Shown here: positions 46,116 through 57,696 of the stretch, piece after piece
Layout: each line of letters begins with the position of its first letter
Numbering within the stretch: position 1 is the stretch's first letter
Assembly: GCA_015680685.1 (NCBI GenBank)
Contig: MNCI01003059.1
Location: 466,083 to 530,082 of the forward strand
Direction of reading: 5' to 3'
DNA length: 64,000 bases
Source of the DNA: Gnetum montanum
Lineage: Eukaryota > Streptophyta > Gnetopsida > Gnetales > Gnetaceae
Notes under the pieces: generated by a model
The model's database searches: none
What the model saw: the letters and a program-made list of their open reading frames with translations, nothing else
What the model was told of the DNA's origin: nothing
Position numbers and translations under genes: made by a program

Positions 46116-47304
46116 ATGGACATTTAGTAAGATTCTTTGTTGGTCACACTCTAGCACACACCATTTGACTAGTTCATTTGCATAGATCTTGTACATATTG
46201 CCATTAATTTCCATATATCTTTTTACTTTATGAAGGAATTGTTCCCATTGTTTCTTACTCCAGTCAACAAGAAGCTCTTGTGTTGATAGGTAGGTTAGAT
46301 ATTCTGCAATCCATGGATTTCCTATTAAATTTACAACCTTTACTAGTTTAGTAAACAAGTTCTCATTAGCGAACTGGTCAGATAAAGGTTTTGCTTAATC
46401 ATGGGCATCCCACTTTAGCCTTGATAGATGATTAGCTACCACTTTTTTTGTTCCCTTTTTGCAAAATAACAAGCCATCTTATCATCCTAGGATTGACTGC
46501 TAGTTTGTTCATAAGAAATTGGATGGCACTATGATTAGTATGGACATAAATTTGATACCCAAGCACATAATGTCTAAACTTTTCAAGTGCCTACACCATG
46601 ACCATTAGCTCTTTTTCTGTTGTAGTGTAGTTCAATTGTACTTTGGTGATGCTTCTACTAACATAGTGTATATAATAAGGTCTTTTTTCATCATCTAGTT
46701 ATGTCCATATTGCACCAAGTGCATAATTGGAAGCATCAATCATGATATGAATGCCTAGACCAATCTAGAGCTTGAAGGATTGGTATATTAGCTAGTTTCT
46801 ACTTTGAAGCTTCAAATGCCTTTCGCATGACTCTATCCACAGGATGCATCCTTCTTAGTGGGTTCCACAAGTAGTTTTGCTATCTTTGAAAAATTCTCTA
46901 TAAATATTCTATAATATACTATGTGTCCTAAGAATAGTCTCACATATTTTACTATTTGTGATCTTTGAGTGATATTTTGTATGACTTGAATCTTTTTAGG
47001 ATCTACCTTTATGTCTTTTTGAGAGATTTTATGTCTGAACACTATATCATCCTAGACCATGAGGTGGCTTTTTTGTCAATTAAGCTTGAGATTAGTTTCC
47101 ACACATCTCTTCAGTAATTACTCCAAATGGTCCAATGCTTGCTTGAAATCAAGCTTGTATGTCAAAAAATTGTTCATGAAGACCTCAACACCATTGGCAA
47201 TTTTTTTATGGAAGATACTAAGTACTAGTCTTTGGAAGGTGGTTGATGCATTGTAAAGACCAAAGGGAATCTATAAGTAAGTGATGCGTCACAATTAGCT
47301 GTGT
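46111..47304 (-). pseudogene. RT, RNaseH and integrase N-terminus, Athila-like (upstream of Copia)
   Basis: RT palm from IPFGLYNASTTFQR (about 47270). The YxDD box reads FMNN, so it is dead. The thumb/connection follows with FRHKISQKDIKVDPKK and YYRIFIENFSKIAKLL (47042-46833). RNaseH is readable through stops (DASNYALGAIW, YTTTEKELMV, KFRHYVLGYQIYVHTNH). The Athila-type integrase N-terminal extension is open at 46358-46092 (WIAEYLTYLSTQ, KKQWEQFLHKVKRYM, CDQQRILLNVHEG). Coding stops at the CCTTC duplication and continues beyond the Copia element. RT is cut at about 47.3 kb by the next LTR. Confidence 0.8.
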
Positions 47305-48170
47305 TGATGAGGCCTCATTGACTGGGCCCCATTGACACATTATGTCATGCATCGATGCAACCCCATCAACATAGGGTTCATTTTTGCTTATAAATACATG
47401 CTTATCAACCACATTTATAGCATTAGTTAGTCATAGTATAGTGAAGCTCTTACAACTTTTTCATTTGAGAGTTAGAATATTTTCCCAAGTGCCTGCAATA
47501 GAATTCATTGAATGTACAAATCTTTATTTGAGTAGTATTGTACCTAAGCATGACAGTGTGTGGGGTAATAAAGACGAACTTCTTGATAAACCTTGTAGCA
47601 TTTTGAATAGTTTAAATGTTTCATTTATGCATTTAATATTTTTAGGTAGTTATTCAATGTTTTCTAGTAATTAAGATAATTATGTAATTAAGTGAGATAA
47701 GCTAGATAGATTAATTACATAAGTATGACCAATATGAGCGTAACACACATATGCTTGGTAATCCCAGTAGCATTATTGCTTGGTGCACCTAGTGGCATAG
47801 CATTTGGTAACCTAGCAATGGATACGTGAGTTCAAGACATGTATAGGAAGTGGGACTAGATGCTTATGTTAGGACTAGTTAGAGATCAGTTAGTTCAATC
47901 AAATTAGTCATTAAACTACTTTATCTCTCTTTTCAACCACCAAAAAACCTAAAACATAAAATGATAGAAATCATATGCCTTAATTACACTTAACCATACC
48001 TTTGAGCTTCACAAGTGTAATTGGGAAGGCAACGAACGATCTTATGGCAAGGTTCACTACCTAGAAGACTAGTGCACTAGAAATTATAGAGTCCATGGAA
48101 TTTGGCCAGATTACTTGTGAACGCTTTGTGATTTGTATGGTTGGGTGTAGGGGTACCTCACTGCTCATCA
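47305..48170 (+). repeat. 5' LTR of plus-strand Athila-like element (866 bp)
   Basis: Begins TGATGAGG and ends CTGCTCATCA, directly before the PBS. A TATA box (TATAAATA) lies at 47389-47396, and a 12-bp perfect palindrome TGCATCGATGCA at 47348-47359 upstream of it. The 3' third (TATGGTTGGGTGTAGGGGTA then CCTCACTGCTCATCA) matches the ends of the LTRs at 1720 and 30819, which makes one LTR family. Confidence 0.75.
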
Positions 48171-48171
48171 T

Positions 48172-48189
48172 TAGTGCCATTGCTAGGGA
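48172..48189 (+). other. Primer binding site (tRNA-Asp type, decayed)
   Basis: TAGTGCCATTGCTAGGGA against the usual TGGCGCCGTTGCCGGGGA. All differences are C-to-T or G-to-A transitions, as expected of methylated-C decay. Confidence 0.7.
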
Positions 48190-48320
48190 CTCTGTTTATT
48201 GAAACGTGCACTATCTAGAATTAGTAACCATTATTAATATTGTTGGATAAACTCAAGGTCAATATTATTCTCACACAACATATAATTACAAAACCACACT
48301 AATATTTTACTAGTTGCAAA

Positions 48321-49485
48321 ATGTCTTCTTCTCATTGGCATGAAGATGTTAAATCAATAGTCCCACAGGAGTGCAAAGTGGTATATACTCATCTTGATGA
48401 GTATGTACCAGACTTCACCTTCATCCTACACCATGATGAGCAACTACGATGACATGACATGGAGGGCAACATCGTAATGTCCCTTGATTGATCTATGCTT
48501 GGGATGCTATTTGAAACCCTTAAGAATTTAGGCATCTTAGATCTTCAAGAGGAATACATTGTGAATGGTTATGATACTTGGGACTACCATCCCACTAAAA
48601 CACAACACAATTGCAATCGACACTAAGAGAAGAACCATGAGTTTGCAAAGGAAAAACACTTTACTAATCCCTTATTCCTATTAAACCAAATTGATAATGA
48701 GGATCCTCCCTTTGGGGGTTCTCAACATGAAGATTCTCTACCCCCTATTATTGGTGATGAGGGTGTAGTCTTGAACCTGTGGTCCACTATTAATAAACCA
48801 AGTTTAGGAAAAAGTGATAGTCAAGTTAGGAACTTGAGAAAACCTCATAATATCAAGGGATCTAAGAATGGTAATCATAATGAGCAAAGAGGTGGTAAGA
48901 AACATCACGATGGTGGTGGTGATCCACCTTCCTCTTCATCCAATTCTAAACATTCTTGTTCATCTGCTGGTTCTAATAAAAGCCATTGTAGACATAATCA
49001 TGATGAAGGTGATCAATGAGATAACCATGACTGTCAAGACCACTATGAATGCAGGGGTGGCAAGAACCATCATCGATGCCATGGATGCAATGATGATGAT
49101 GAATTACTATTGGCAACTCAAAGCATGCTTAACATTGTAGAGGTAGTAAATATTTCAACTAGGCATGTGAAAGATAGTTGGATCAAATGTTTAGATATGA
49201 ATAATATTCCAAGATTTAACAGGAAATACAACTCTAATCCATAGACACATTTACAATATTTCCATGATGTAGAAGAGTATAATAGAGATCCTTCCATAAG
49301 GAAAAGGGAGGTTCGATTTTGTGAAGAGGAGGATGCACCACTTGACAAGGTGGTAAATAGAAAAACCTTATCCATACAAAAATCTGTTTATGATATTTTT
49401 GCTAAGGTTGATAAATTATGGAACTCTTTGGATGAAAAGTTCCAAACTACTATGAAGATTGTTGAAGCATCCAAAACAGAATAGT
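48321..49485 (+). pseudogene. gag: gag, internally altered
   Basis: The ATG at 48321 opens SSSHWHEDVKSIVPQ; the frame has few stops over about 380 codons. A His/Gly/Ser-rich section (KNGNHNEQRGGKKHHDGGGD, 48860-49010) precedes DDDELLLATQSMLNIVEV and LDMNNIPRF, which parallels the gag of the element at 1.0-1.5 kb (DDEPLLATKS, LDLNNFPKF). The capsid-like domain that should follow is not present. Instead an acidic stretch and a helical segment follow (NRKTLSIQKSVYDIFAKVDK). Probably an internal deletion or replacement. Confidence 0.55.
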
Positions 49486-49489
49486 GATC

Positions 49490-50340
49490 ATGACCGCATA
49501 AGGTGAAAAGAAGCTGAACATGCCTACCAAAGAGGTAAGGGCAAAGCTATTGCAATAGAAGAAGTTATGAAGATAGACTCTGATGATGATATTGGTTGTG
49601 AGATCTGCCAATATGAACATTTGAATGGATTTTATCCTATGGTTTCACACTTACAAGAGTTTGGTGTGTACGCATTGAATTTGTGGCTACCACATAGGTA
49701 AGCACCCAAAAAACTGCCTTATCCTTAAGGTAATTCAAGGTAGTTTCACCAACAACAACAAGCTTATTATCCAAGTAGAGCTCCACCATAACCATATGAG
49801 CAATACAACAATGGCACCAACCACAATTGTGGAGAATGCCACCACCAAGGTAGTAGTATCCTTGTAGGCAACTAGATCCATATAGGTACTATGTTTAGCA
49901 ACCTAGTTCTCCAAAAAGTTTTGCAAGCCATACCTCATTCTAGCATCACTATTACCCTCTAGAATACTATAGAGCTCATTCACCATCTACTCAAGGGGAG
50001 AACCCATACCCATACCACCCTCCACATCCATCTACATACATCCCTCTACCCTCTACTTAGTTACCTCTTACTCCATCCATGCAAGGTGAGATTCTTGCAT
50101 AGCTGCAACAACAAAATGCTATAAGGGCAATGAATTTACAACTAGCCTTACACTTAATCTAGAAAATGACCATATTTTTGATCCAACAGTCCTCCCAAAC
50201 CCTCACAACCTAATGTGGTTGGTCATCCTACATCTCCAACACCCTCATCTTCTACATCAAATACACTTGAGAGCCCTTCAAACCAAACACCATCTTAGAT
50301 CCACACTATAATGCAATCTTTCCATGAAAATATCTAACTT
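49490..50340 (+). other. gag-protease linker, degenerate
   Basis: Gln/Pro/Tyr-rich coding-like sequence (HQQQQAYYPSRAPP, YEQYNNGTNHNCGECHHQG) with stops. The CGECHH run may be a decayed zinc knuckle. Confidence 0.4.
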
Positions 50341-50710
50341 AGAAAGTCCTCTTATTTACTTGCTTATCGTTGGACATGAGCCATGCAAGGCTCTTCTTAA
50401 CTCTGGTTCTAGTGTCAATCTCATCTCTCATGACATGTACAAGGCTTGGAACCTACTACCTCTCAAGAAGAGCAACATTCGTTTAGAATTGGTAAACTAA
50501 TCAATCACTATTCCTTTGGGGTTAGTGGAGGACATTGTGATCATAGTTAGTAGGTGGTCCTATCCTACTAATTTTCTAGTGATCAAGGTTGAGAATTGCA
50601 AAGGTGAATTTCACATCATTATGGGAAGGACATGGTTATGCATGGTCATTGCACAAATGGGCATAAGGGACCTCTCCTTCAAAATCTCCAAGGAAAATGA
50701 ATTTGGATGA
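50340..50710 (+). pseudogene. Aspartic protease, Athila-like
   Basis: Readable as YLLIVGHEPCKALLNSGSSV (the usual D-S-G loop is N-S-G), then NLISHDMYKAWNL. After one stop come IPLGLVEDIVIIVSRWSYPT and FHIIMGRTWLCM. The order (active loop, PxGVxEDVxVxV-like strand, IIxGRxxL) is that of Athila retropepsins. The Asp-to-Asn change would abolish catalysis. Confidence 0.7.
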
Positions 50711-50989
50711 TTAGAGAAGAAGCATGTTTCATGCATCATGTATAGTGATAATAGGTGAAATTACGTGCAAAATATCTGGCTCATTAAAAGTACATTCATT
50801 AGAGTATGCAATTAGTGTGCACAAGAAACAGATATCCAAAGGTGTTTGTACATAGTAGCCACAAGATAGGAGGGTACCTAGTGGTTGACAACTGACTCTA
50901 ATAGTAGCACACTATGCATGGAACCAACTGAGAACTTGACATGTGCTTATGTCAAAGGCATGAATAAACTTGAGTAAGTTCATCACCAA

Positions 50990-52545
50990 ATCTCTAATGA
51001 TGAAGATAATGATACTTACTGGGAAGAGTTGGAAATCCTTGATAATTTCAAGGAGGAGCCCCTAGAGTTAAAAACTCTATTAGCCAGCATGGAGTATGCA
51101 TTTTTAAACAATGGCAAGCTAGTTATCATCAATGCCAAAATTGCTCTTGAAGAAAAAAAAAGCTATTAAAGGTACTCAAAAAATGATCAACAACATTTGC
51201 TTGGTCATATCCTGATCTGATTGGAATCAATCCAAGGATATGCCAGCATCAGATTTACATCAACCTAACCATGAAGCCAAGAAGGTAGCCATAGAGGCAG
51301 TTGAACCCCAAATTGAAGCAGATCATCAAGGAGGAAATAGAATAGCTCCTCAAGGTAGGGTTCATCTATCCTATTGTGGATAGTGAGTGGGTTAGCCCAC
51401 TTGTAATTATGTCCAAGAAAAGAGGGAAGTGGTGGGTTTGCATTGATTTTAGGTTGTTAAATGTGGCAACATTTAAAGATCATTTTCCATTGTCATTTGT
51501 GGAGAAAGTGTTGGACACTATTTCTAGGCATTGCTATTATAGCTTCTTGGATGGTTATAGTGGCTATAACCAAATCCAAATTGTGCCAGAATATCAGGCC
51601 AAGACAACATTCATGAGTCCTTGGGGGACTTTTACATATTGTAAGATGCCATTTGGTCTATGCAATGCCCTTGCAACATTTCAATGCTAGTTCCTTAGTA
51701 TTTTCCAATAGAAAATTGGTAGCATGGTAGAGGTCTTAATGGATGGCTTCTATACCTATGGGGCTACATTTGAGCAAGCTTTGGATCACCTTGAGTAGGT
51801 TCTAAAAAGATGTGTTGAAACAAACCTTAGGCTCAATTGGTAGAAAAGCCATCTAATGATCTAGGAAGGCATAGTACTGGGGCACAAAATTTCACAAGAA
51901 GAGATTGAGGTAGGCCCTACAAAGATAAGGGTCATCCAAGGAATTACATGCCAACTAGAGATAGTTAAAGATGTCTAATCATTCATTGGACACATTGGCT
52001 ACTACTGGTGATTCATAGAAAATTTCTCTAAAGTTGCAAAATTGTTGGTCGAGCTTATGAATAAAGATGCTCCATTCATCTGGACTAAGGAATGTGAACA
52101 TGCATTCCAACAATTAAAAGATAAACTCATAGAAACTCCAAGTCTACAAGCACTAGACTAGTCTAGACCATTTTACATAATGACAAATGCATCTAATTAT
52201 GACTTGGTTGTCGTGCTTATGTAGTTGGATGATAAGAAATTTCCATATTACATACACTAAGTGAGTTGAAGCATTGTGGATGCACAGTTAAATTACATCA
52301 CAACTGAGAAAGAATTAATGGTAGTGGTGTATGCTCTTGAAAAATTCAGGCACTATGTGCTTGATTATAAGGTGTTTGTGCATATAGCCCACAATGCCAT
52401 TCACTTCCTAATGAACAAACCAATGGTAAGTCCCTGTATCATATGGTGGCTCATGATCTTGTAGGAATTCAATCTCATTATGGTAGATTAGAAAGGAATT
52501 AAGAACGTGATTGCTGGCCACCTCTCTTGATTAAGATGAGATAAT
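50990..52545 (+). pseudogene. Reverse transcriptase and RNaseH, Athila-like
   Basis: After an acidic approach (LDNFKEEPLELKTLLAS), RT is open at 51376-51690: SEWVSPLVIMSKKRGKWWVC, IDFRLLNVATFKDHFPLSF, CYYSFLDGYSGYNQIQI, TTFMSPWGTFTYCKMPFGLC. The catalytic box near 51735 reads LMDG instead of YMDD. The thumb has FIENFSKVAKLLVEL and APFIWTKECEHAFQQLK. RNaseH follows with MTNASNYDLVVVL, NYITTEKELMVVVYALEKFR and VFVHIAHNAIHFLM (52276-52464). Catalytic residues are lost, so this copy is non-functional. Confidence 0.85.
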
Positions 52546-52559
52546 AAGGAGGAGAAGCT

Positions 52560-53949
52560 TCTCTTTAATCAATTTCCAAATAAAATCCTCTTTACAAGAG
52601 CAATCAATGACCAAGTGCCCATTAAAAAAAATGGTACGATGACATCCTCACTTACCTTCTCACTCAGGAGATGCCACAAGGTCTAGACTTTAGGAAGAAA
52701 TAATAGTTTCTTTATTAGGCAAAGTACTTCATGGAAATCAACGGACACCTTTACAAGATGTGTGTCGATGGCCTAGTTCATTGGTGTGTCTCTGATGCAG
52801 ATCAATTATGCATTCTCCAAGGATGCTCATGAAGGGTCTTGTGGAGGCCATTATGCAGGGAGACATATGGCCATAAAAATCCAGGTGGCAAGATACTATT
52901 AGCCTACAATCTTTAGGGATGCCTACCAATTTGTTTGATCTTGTGAGAGTTGTCAACGAGATGGTGGGATGACTACTTGAATGGAGGGTCCTTAACAGTG
53001 GATTCAACCACTAGAGCCCTTTAACATATGGGGCATTGACTTCATGGGTTTCATCACATCCATGTCCAATGAAAAGGCATATATCATTGTAGTAATCAAC
53101 TACTACACAAAATGGGCAAAAGCAATAGCTATTACCGATTATACATCATCCACTACTTCTAGATTCTTACAACAAAATGTTATAAACAAGTTTGGGGTGC
53201 CACATGCACTAATTTCTGACAATGGAACTTAATTTATAGGTGCCACCTTTTGAAAACTTATGCAACGCTTTGGGGTAGAACATTAATTAACAACACCCTA
53301 TCACCCTGAAGCCAACGGTTAAGTAGAGGTAACTAACAGGAAGATTACAAAGATCCTAACAAGGACCATAAGCAAATATAGGAGAGATTGGAGCACAAAA
53401 CTCAATGATTCCCACTAGGCCTATTGCTCAACATGAAAAATTCTTATTGGCTACTCTTCCTATGAGCTAGTGTATGAAAAAATTCCAACACTCTTGATTC
53501 AATCTGAGCTCTATACACTCTTAATAGCTTGTGATCAGAATCTTGACCTAAGTCTAGCACAAAAGGAAAGACTAATCAACCTCAATATGCTCAACAAAAA
53601 CCAACTAGTGGCCCTATATTTGAATGAGGTGCATAAGGCATTTAACAAGCAACATCATGACCTTAAAATATGGAAAGTGAAATTTCAACTAGGAGATAAG
53701 GTTCTGTACTGGAACCCCACACACATATCCTAGAAAACAAAGTTCCAAACTTTGTGGAAGGGACCTTATATAATTGATCAAACCTTTTCCTCTGGTGCCA
53801 TGTTGATCTACAAACCTAAGAACCCACATAGAAAGCAGTTGGTCAACATCCAAGAAGTGAAACCTTTCCTAGAGCCAAGAGAAGTCATTACAACTACCAC
53901 CTCAATGGATGGACAACCATGCTCCATTTTCTACATCTCTTCCCTTTAA
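52560..53949 (+). pseudogene. Integrase, Athila-like
   Basis: Zinc-binding end: GGHYAGRHMAIKIQVARYY and CESCQRDGGM (about 52840-52975). The core has FNIWGIDFMGF (first Asp), INYYTKWAKAIAI, FGVPHALISDNGT (second Asp) and TTPYHPEANG followed by VEVTNRK (Glu), then TISKYRRDWSTKLND. The C-terminal end is open: NLDLSLAQKERLINLNMLNK, FQLGDKVLYWNPTHI, LWKGPYIIDQTFSSGAMLI and VNIQEVKPFL. It ends at TAA 53947-53949. The D-D-E set is present but stops interrupt the frame. Confidence 0.85.
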
Positions 53950-55440
53950 CATAGTTGTGGGGGAGATGACCATTCATGCTAACCATCCACATGGCTCCTC
54001 AATTTTTCACTTTTTGTTTTACACATTTTTGTTTTACACTTTGTTGATTTTTATTCATTTTTTTGATTTTTGTTTTACAACATCGTTAGTATGTTTTATC
54101 TTTCTTGAATATTTTATACTTTTTCCTATATTTTACTTTATTATGTTTCTATGTGTTACTTTTCATTATTTTTGATAATAAAAGTGCTTTATTACCATAG
54201 GACACAGTGCCACTGTTGTTGTTTACTAATGATAGTTTGTGCTTGATGTTTTGATTATCAATGTCTAGTTTCTATTTTTGAATTTTGGTGTCTGATAACT
54301 ATGACATGGTTTATTTTTCATGGAATAGGTAGTGAGTCCACAACATCCACTCATTTACAAACTGTATGGTTTTCCTTGTTTTGGAAGTTTGAGATCCCTT
54401 CCATTAAAGAAAATTTTAATAAATTGGTGACCTTGGTAGTTTTCAGAATTTGGAAGGATTCAAAAGTTTGTACAAGGTATGACTTCAAGGGGACTCAATA
54501 CTCTTTGTACTCTTCTACTCACTTGGGTGCCTGAGTGTTTTCATTGACTACTTACTATTCCATGTTCCAATAACAAGAAGTCAAATAAAGACTTTGCATG
54601 GTGTGGTTTCCATAAAACAAAAACATAATGGTAATTCAAGCACATCCCTTAGACAAATAAATAGGCTACAAGCACTAGTTATGAGACTAGAAAGACATGT
54701 TACCCATGCTTGAAGGTCCTCTCTAGATAAAGCCCTATCTCACTTCCTACTTGTCTTTTTTTCTCTTTGTGGAATGCTGGTTGTTTTATGGGTGCACTCT
54801 TATGTCTTGAGGTGGTGAATCCGTCTTGGAATGATGATGCAAAGTCACTAAAAGAGGCTAGTTTTGGTTTAGACTAAGGATGGATCTTCTCATGTCATTT
54901 TAAACACAAACTTCACAAGGGACTTCTTATGACCTCAATTCGGGATTACATCAGACTTCTTAGTCATCCATCTATGCTTCCATAACTCACCTCACTATTG
55001 GTTTGTATGTTGTGCTAGATGTCTTAGTTTGCTGTGTTGGAATTCTTGGATAGATTCTTCTAGGTTGGTCCTTAACTTTTCATGATCATTAATCAACTAT
55101 GGGGCTCATGGACTCCTTAGTTGAGGTTATGCAAGGACAAAAAGGGCATGTGCCTACTATGGGAAGGGCCCACTTGCATATCTCTTGGTTTAGGTAGTTA
55201 AGTCCCTTACCTTAGACATTACTATAATCCTATCTTTTGCATATTCCATTGTGTATCTTGCAAAGTGCTCCTTATACTTTCATTAAATTCATTCTTGAAA
55301 CCATTTTCTCAATTTTTTGAACTCCAATACCCTTTTCTACTATTTTCATCATGTTCGTGGTTTTTTGGGCTTTCATTTGATTACAATTTCACTCAAAAAC
55401 TCCTTGTATTTTGAAAGTTTGACGAAATTCAACAAAAGTC
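53950..55440 (+). other. Noncoding spacer between integrase and ORF3
   Basis: T-rich and noncoding. Contains ACTAGAAAGACATGTTACCC plus CATGCTTGAAGGT at 54688-54720, matching two copies in the spacer of the minus-strand element. This shows that the spacer, and so the pol-spacer-ORF3 order, was inherited by both. Confidence 0.65.
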
Positions 55441-55449
55441 AACAATGGA

Positions 55450-55557
55450 AATAGTTGCGTCAACTAGGCCTAGTTAATGCAGCCAACCCCTTCAATGGGG
55501 CTGTAGCCAACCCTGTTGATGGGGACCCATCAACATAGGTCAAAAATCCTATAAATA
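55450..55557 (+). promoter_or_regulatory. ORF3 promoter: palindromes and TATA box
   Basis: A 14-bp perfect palindrome AACTAGGCCTAGTT (55462-55475), then GTTGATGGG-GA-CCCATCAAC with 9-bp arms (55515-55534), then TATAAATA at 55550-55557. The block CCCATCAACATAGG...TATAAATA also resembles the U3 of the LTR at 47.3 kb (CCCCATCAACATAGGG, 47361-47376, then TATAAATA at 47389). Confidence 0.6.
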
Positions 55558-55687
55558 CTGCTACAAACTTAGAAGTTTTTAACATTTACTTCATAATAAG
55601 AGGAGAATTTTTGCCATTTTTTAGAGCCCATAACTTCCCAACCATTTATCCAAATCACTTTGTTCTTTGATCTTGTAGTTATCAGAG

Positions 55688-55994
55688 GTAAGCTCTTCAT
55701 CATGGGGATTGCAAATCCTAAGGCTTTCGATGAATTTTTTTGAAAATTTTTCTAACTACCCCAAAGGGTTAATAAATACAATGATATGAAACCATTAAAT
55801 TTTGAGAGTTAACCCTTCCAACAACCTCCAGAATGACTTATTAACATTAAAACATAAATAAAATTATGATTAAAATTAATCAAATTAGCCATAATTGCAA
55901 CTTATCCAAGTGTAACTATCCTAAGGACATAAGATATCCCAATTGTTTCATGTTACACAACAATTGCTAACCCATGGTCATGTTGTGATTACAG
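55688..55994 (+). other. Intron in the 5' UTR of ORF3 (307 bp)
   Basis: Donor CAGAG-GTAAGC with GT at 55688, and acceptor GTGATTACAG ending at 55994 directly before ATG 55995. Same layout and nearly the same length as in the minus-strand copy. Confidence 0.65.
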
Positions 55995-57696
55995 ATGGTG
56001 CGAAGACTAAAACGACTATAGGAGTGAGGACCCTCTCAACCAAGGAAGAAATGGCATAGATCTATAAGAACAAGCCCAAGAGCTCTAGAGGAAACCCATG
56101 TAATGGAACCTCTTTGAGAGGAGCCTAAGGTGGAATTTTTTTGACAGATTCCTAAAGAAGAAGTTCCAATAGAATAATTGTAGCAAGGGGAAGCACTAGG
56201 ACCCATACCAAGGCTTGAAGTCACATTAACACAAGCCTGCCTCGACACCATCAAGCCTCATGATATCTAGCACTTAGTTCTCTAGGAACTAAACTTTAGG
56301 CCATTTTAGAGCATGCTTTAGTAGAGGTGAAAACACAATTGCAAACTTCTTCCAAGTGGCCAATCATCACTTCCAGTGGTGAGTGGTACATGGGAGAGAT
56401 GTACCTCTTCTAGAACAATAAAAGGGCAAGCTCTACAATGAAGATTAAGGATATTCAAGTGTTCTACTCAACTAAAGTTATCGCATAGGCACTTGGGTTA
56501 CTTGATATCATGACACAACTAGCAGAGCTGTTAATGCAAGCTAACCCTGAGGCTAAAAAGAAGTGGCCTAGTGGTGTTACAGGGCTAACTGTAAGGAGTT
56601 CAATGTGCTCACATCGGCGGAGCACATATACTTTAAAATAGCAACCTATTACCTCAATCTAATGGTGAGGCCTAGTAAGGTGACTACCTTTTTTGCCCAA
56701 GAATACACCATTCAAAGTGGGAGATTTCCAACAAACCTTCCATAATTGATCTATTTAGAGATCAAGAAGCACTTCAAAGAAAATGAACATGGAAGGAAAA
56801 CCCTATCTTTTCTATGCCTTATTCAGAAACTTTAGAAAAGGGTAAGGATTATCTGATATGCAAATGACACAATTAGGCATGCTCCTTTGGCCTTGTGATC
56901 TGAAATGTTAGAGGACAAGACACCTGTTGTGACTAAAAAAAGGTAGTAGTTGCCACCTCCACCACCTACACAAGAAACAACGTTAGATGCACATGTAGCT
57001 ATTGAGCACTTGCATGAAATCTGAGAACAGCTCTTATGTGAGCAAGAGTAACAAGTAGGAACGAGTGGTGGAGATTCATCTGCATATTGACTTGCAATGA
57101 GTCACCTTAATGAGGTGGCTCAGACAATTAGCTAGATGGAAAGAGGTGGATTGATATTTTTTGTCCAATGAACGTAGTTTTCCCTAAGGTTGGATCCCAA
57201 TGCTCAAGAGGTAATGGTGTCTTTATCTCAACACCATTTATTCTCAGAGATCTCTAGGAATGCCACCTTCTTTTCAATGTTGTTAAAGGAAGGTGAGTGG
57301 GCAATTGTATTGGTGATGTAGCACCAAGAATAGGAAACAACTACTAAAGTTGTTGCTGATCGAAATGTTGAAGTGCTCAATGCACCTACAACATCTGTAT
57401 CAGGCGTATTTGCACTTCAAGATGTGCAGATGTCTGCAGGCATGGTCAAAAAAAAAATTGAGTGTAGCCTAACACAAAGAGTTACTGGATCGACTGGTGG
57501 GTATCGAGCAACCGATTCTCGATATCTTCAATTTTTTGGATAACATTACTGCAACCTAGTTAGAGCTATTGGAAGCAAAGTGTAAGTGCATCATCCTAAA
57601 AGGGCAACTTGAAACAGCCTAAGCACAAAACTAATGCTTGGCCATGAAAGTTGCTAAACTGTGTGCCTGTTTTGCTGATCCCACACTTCCAATATT
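55995..57696 (+). pseudogene. ORF3, N-terminal part (interrupted by PLE)
   Basis: The ATG follows the acceptor (VRRLKRL, basic). A Glu/Pro-rich N-terminal section (56080-56200) leads to the conserved domain at about 56600-56870: HIYFKIATYYLNLMVRPSK, FAQEYTIQSGRFPTNLP, YLEIKKHFKENEHGRKTLSF, LIQKL and ANDTIRHAPLAL. The parallel with the minus-strand copy is clear. A Pro/Thr-rich linker with PPPPTQETTLDAHVAIEH (about 56950) follows, then charged helical sequence ending near 57660 (LEAKCKCIILKGQLETA). The coding-like sequence stops where the PLE-related repeat begins. Many stops. The function is unknown; it resembles plant transposon-protein ORFs rather than an envelope. Confidence 0.6.

Larger units (their letters stand above)
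30819..47304 (-). mobile_element. Athila-like Ty3-Gypsy element, split by Copia, 5' part displaced
   Basis: Minus-strand order: RT palm, RNaseH and integrase N-terminal part (47.30-46.11 kb), Copia insertion, rest of integrase (37.93-36.79 kb), 1.5-kb spacer, promoter-intron-ORF3 (35.2-31.9 kb), LTR (31.7-30.8 kb). The RT is cut at about 47.3 kb exactly where the LTR of the plus-strand relative starts, so the missing gag, protease and 5' LTR should lie beyond the right edge of the window. Confidence 0.7.

Noticed and set aside
55995-57696. Envelope-like protein of an Athila element
   Set aside because: Right position, but no signal peptide or membrane helix is visible in either copy, and the C-terminal part is charged coiled coil.
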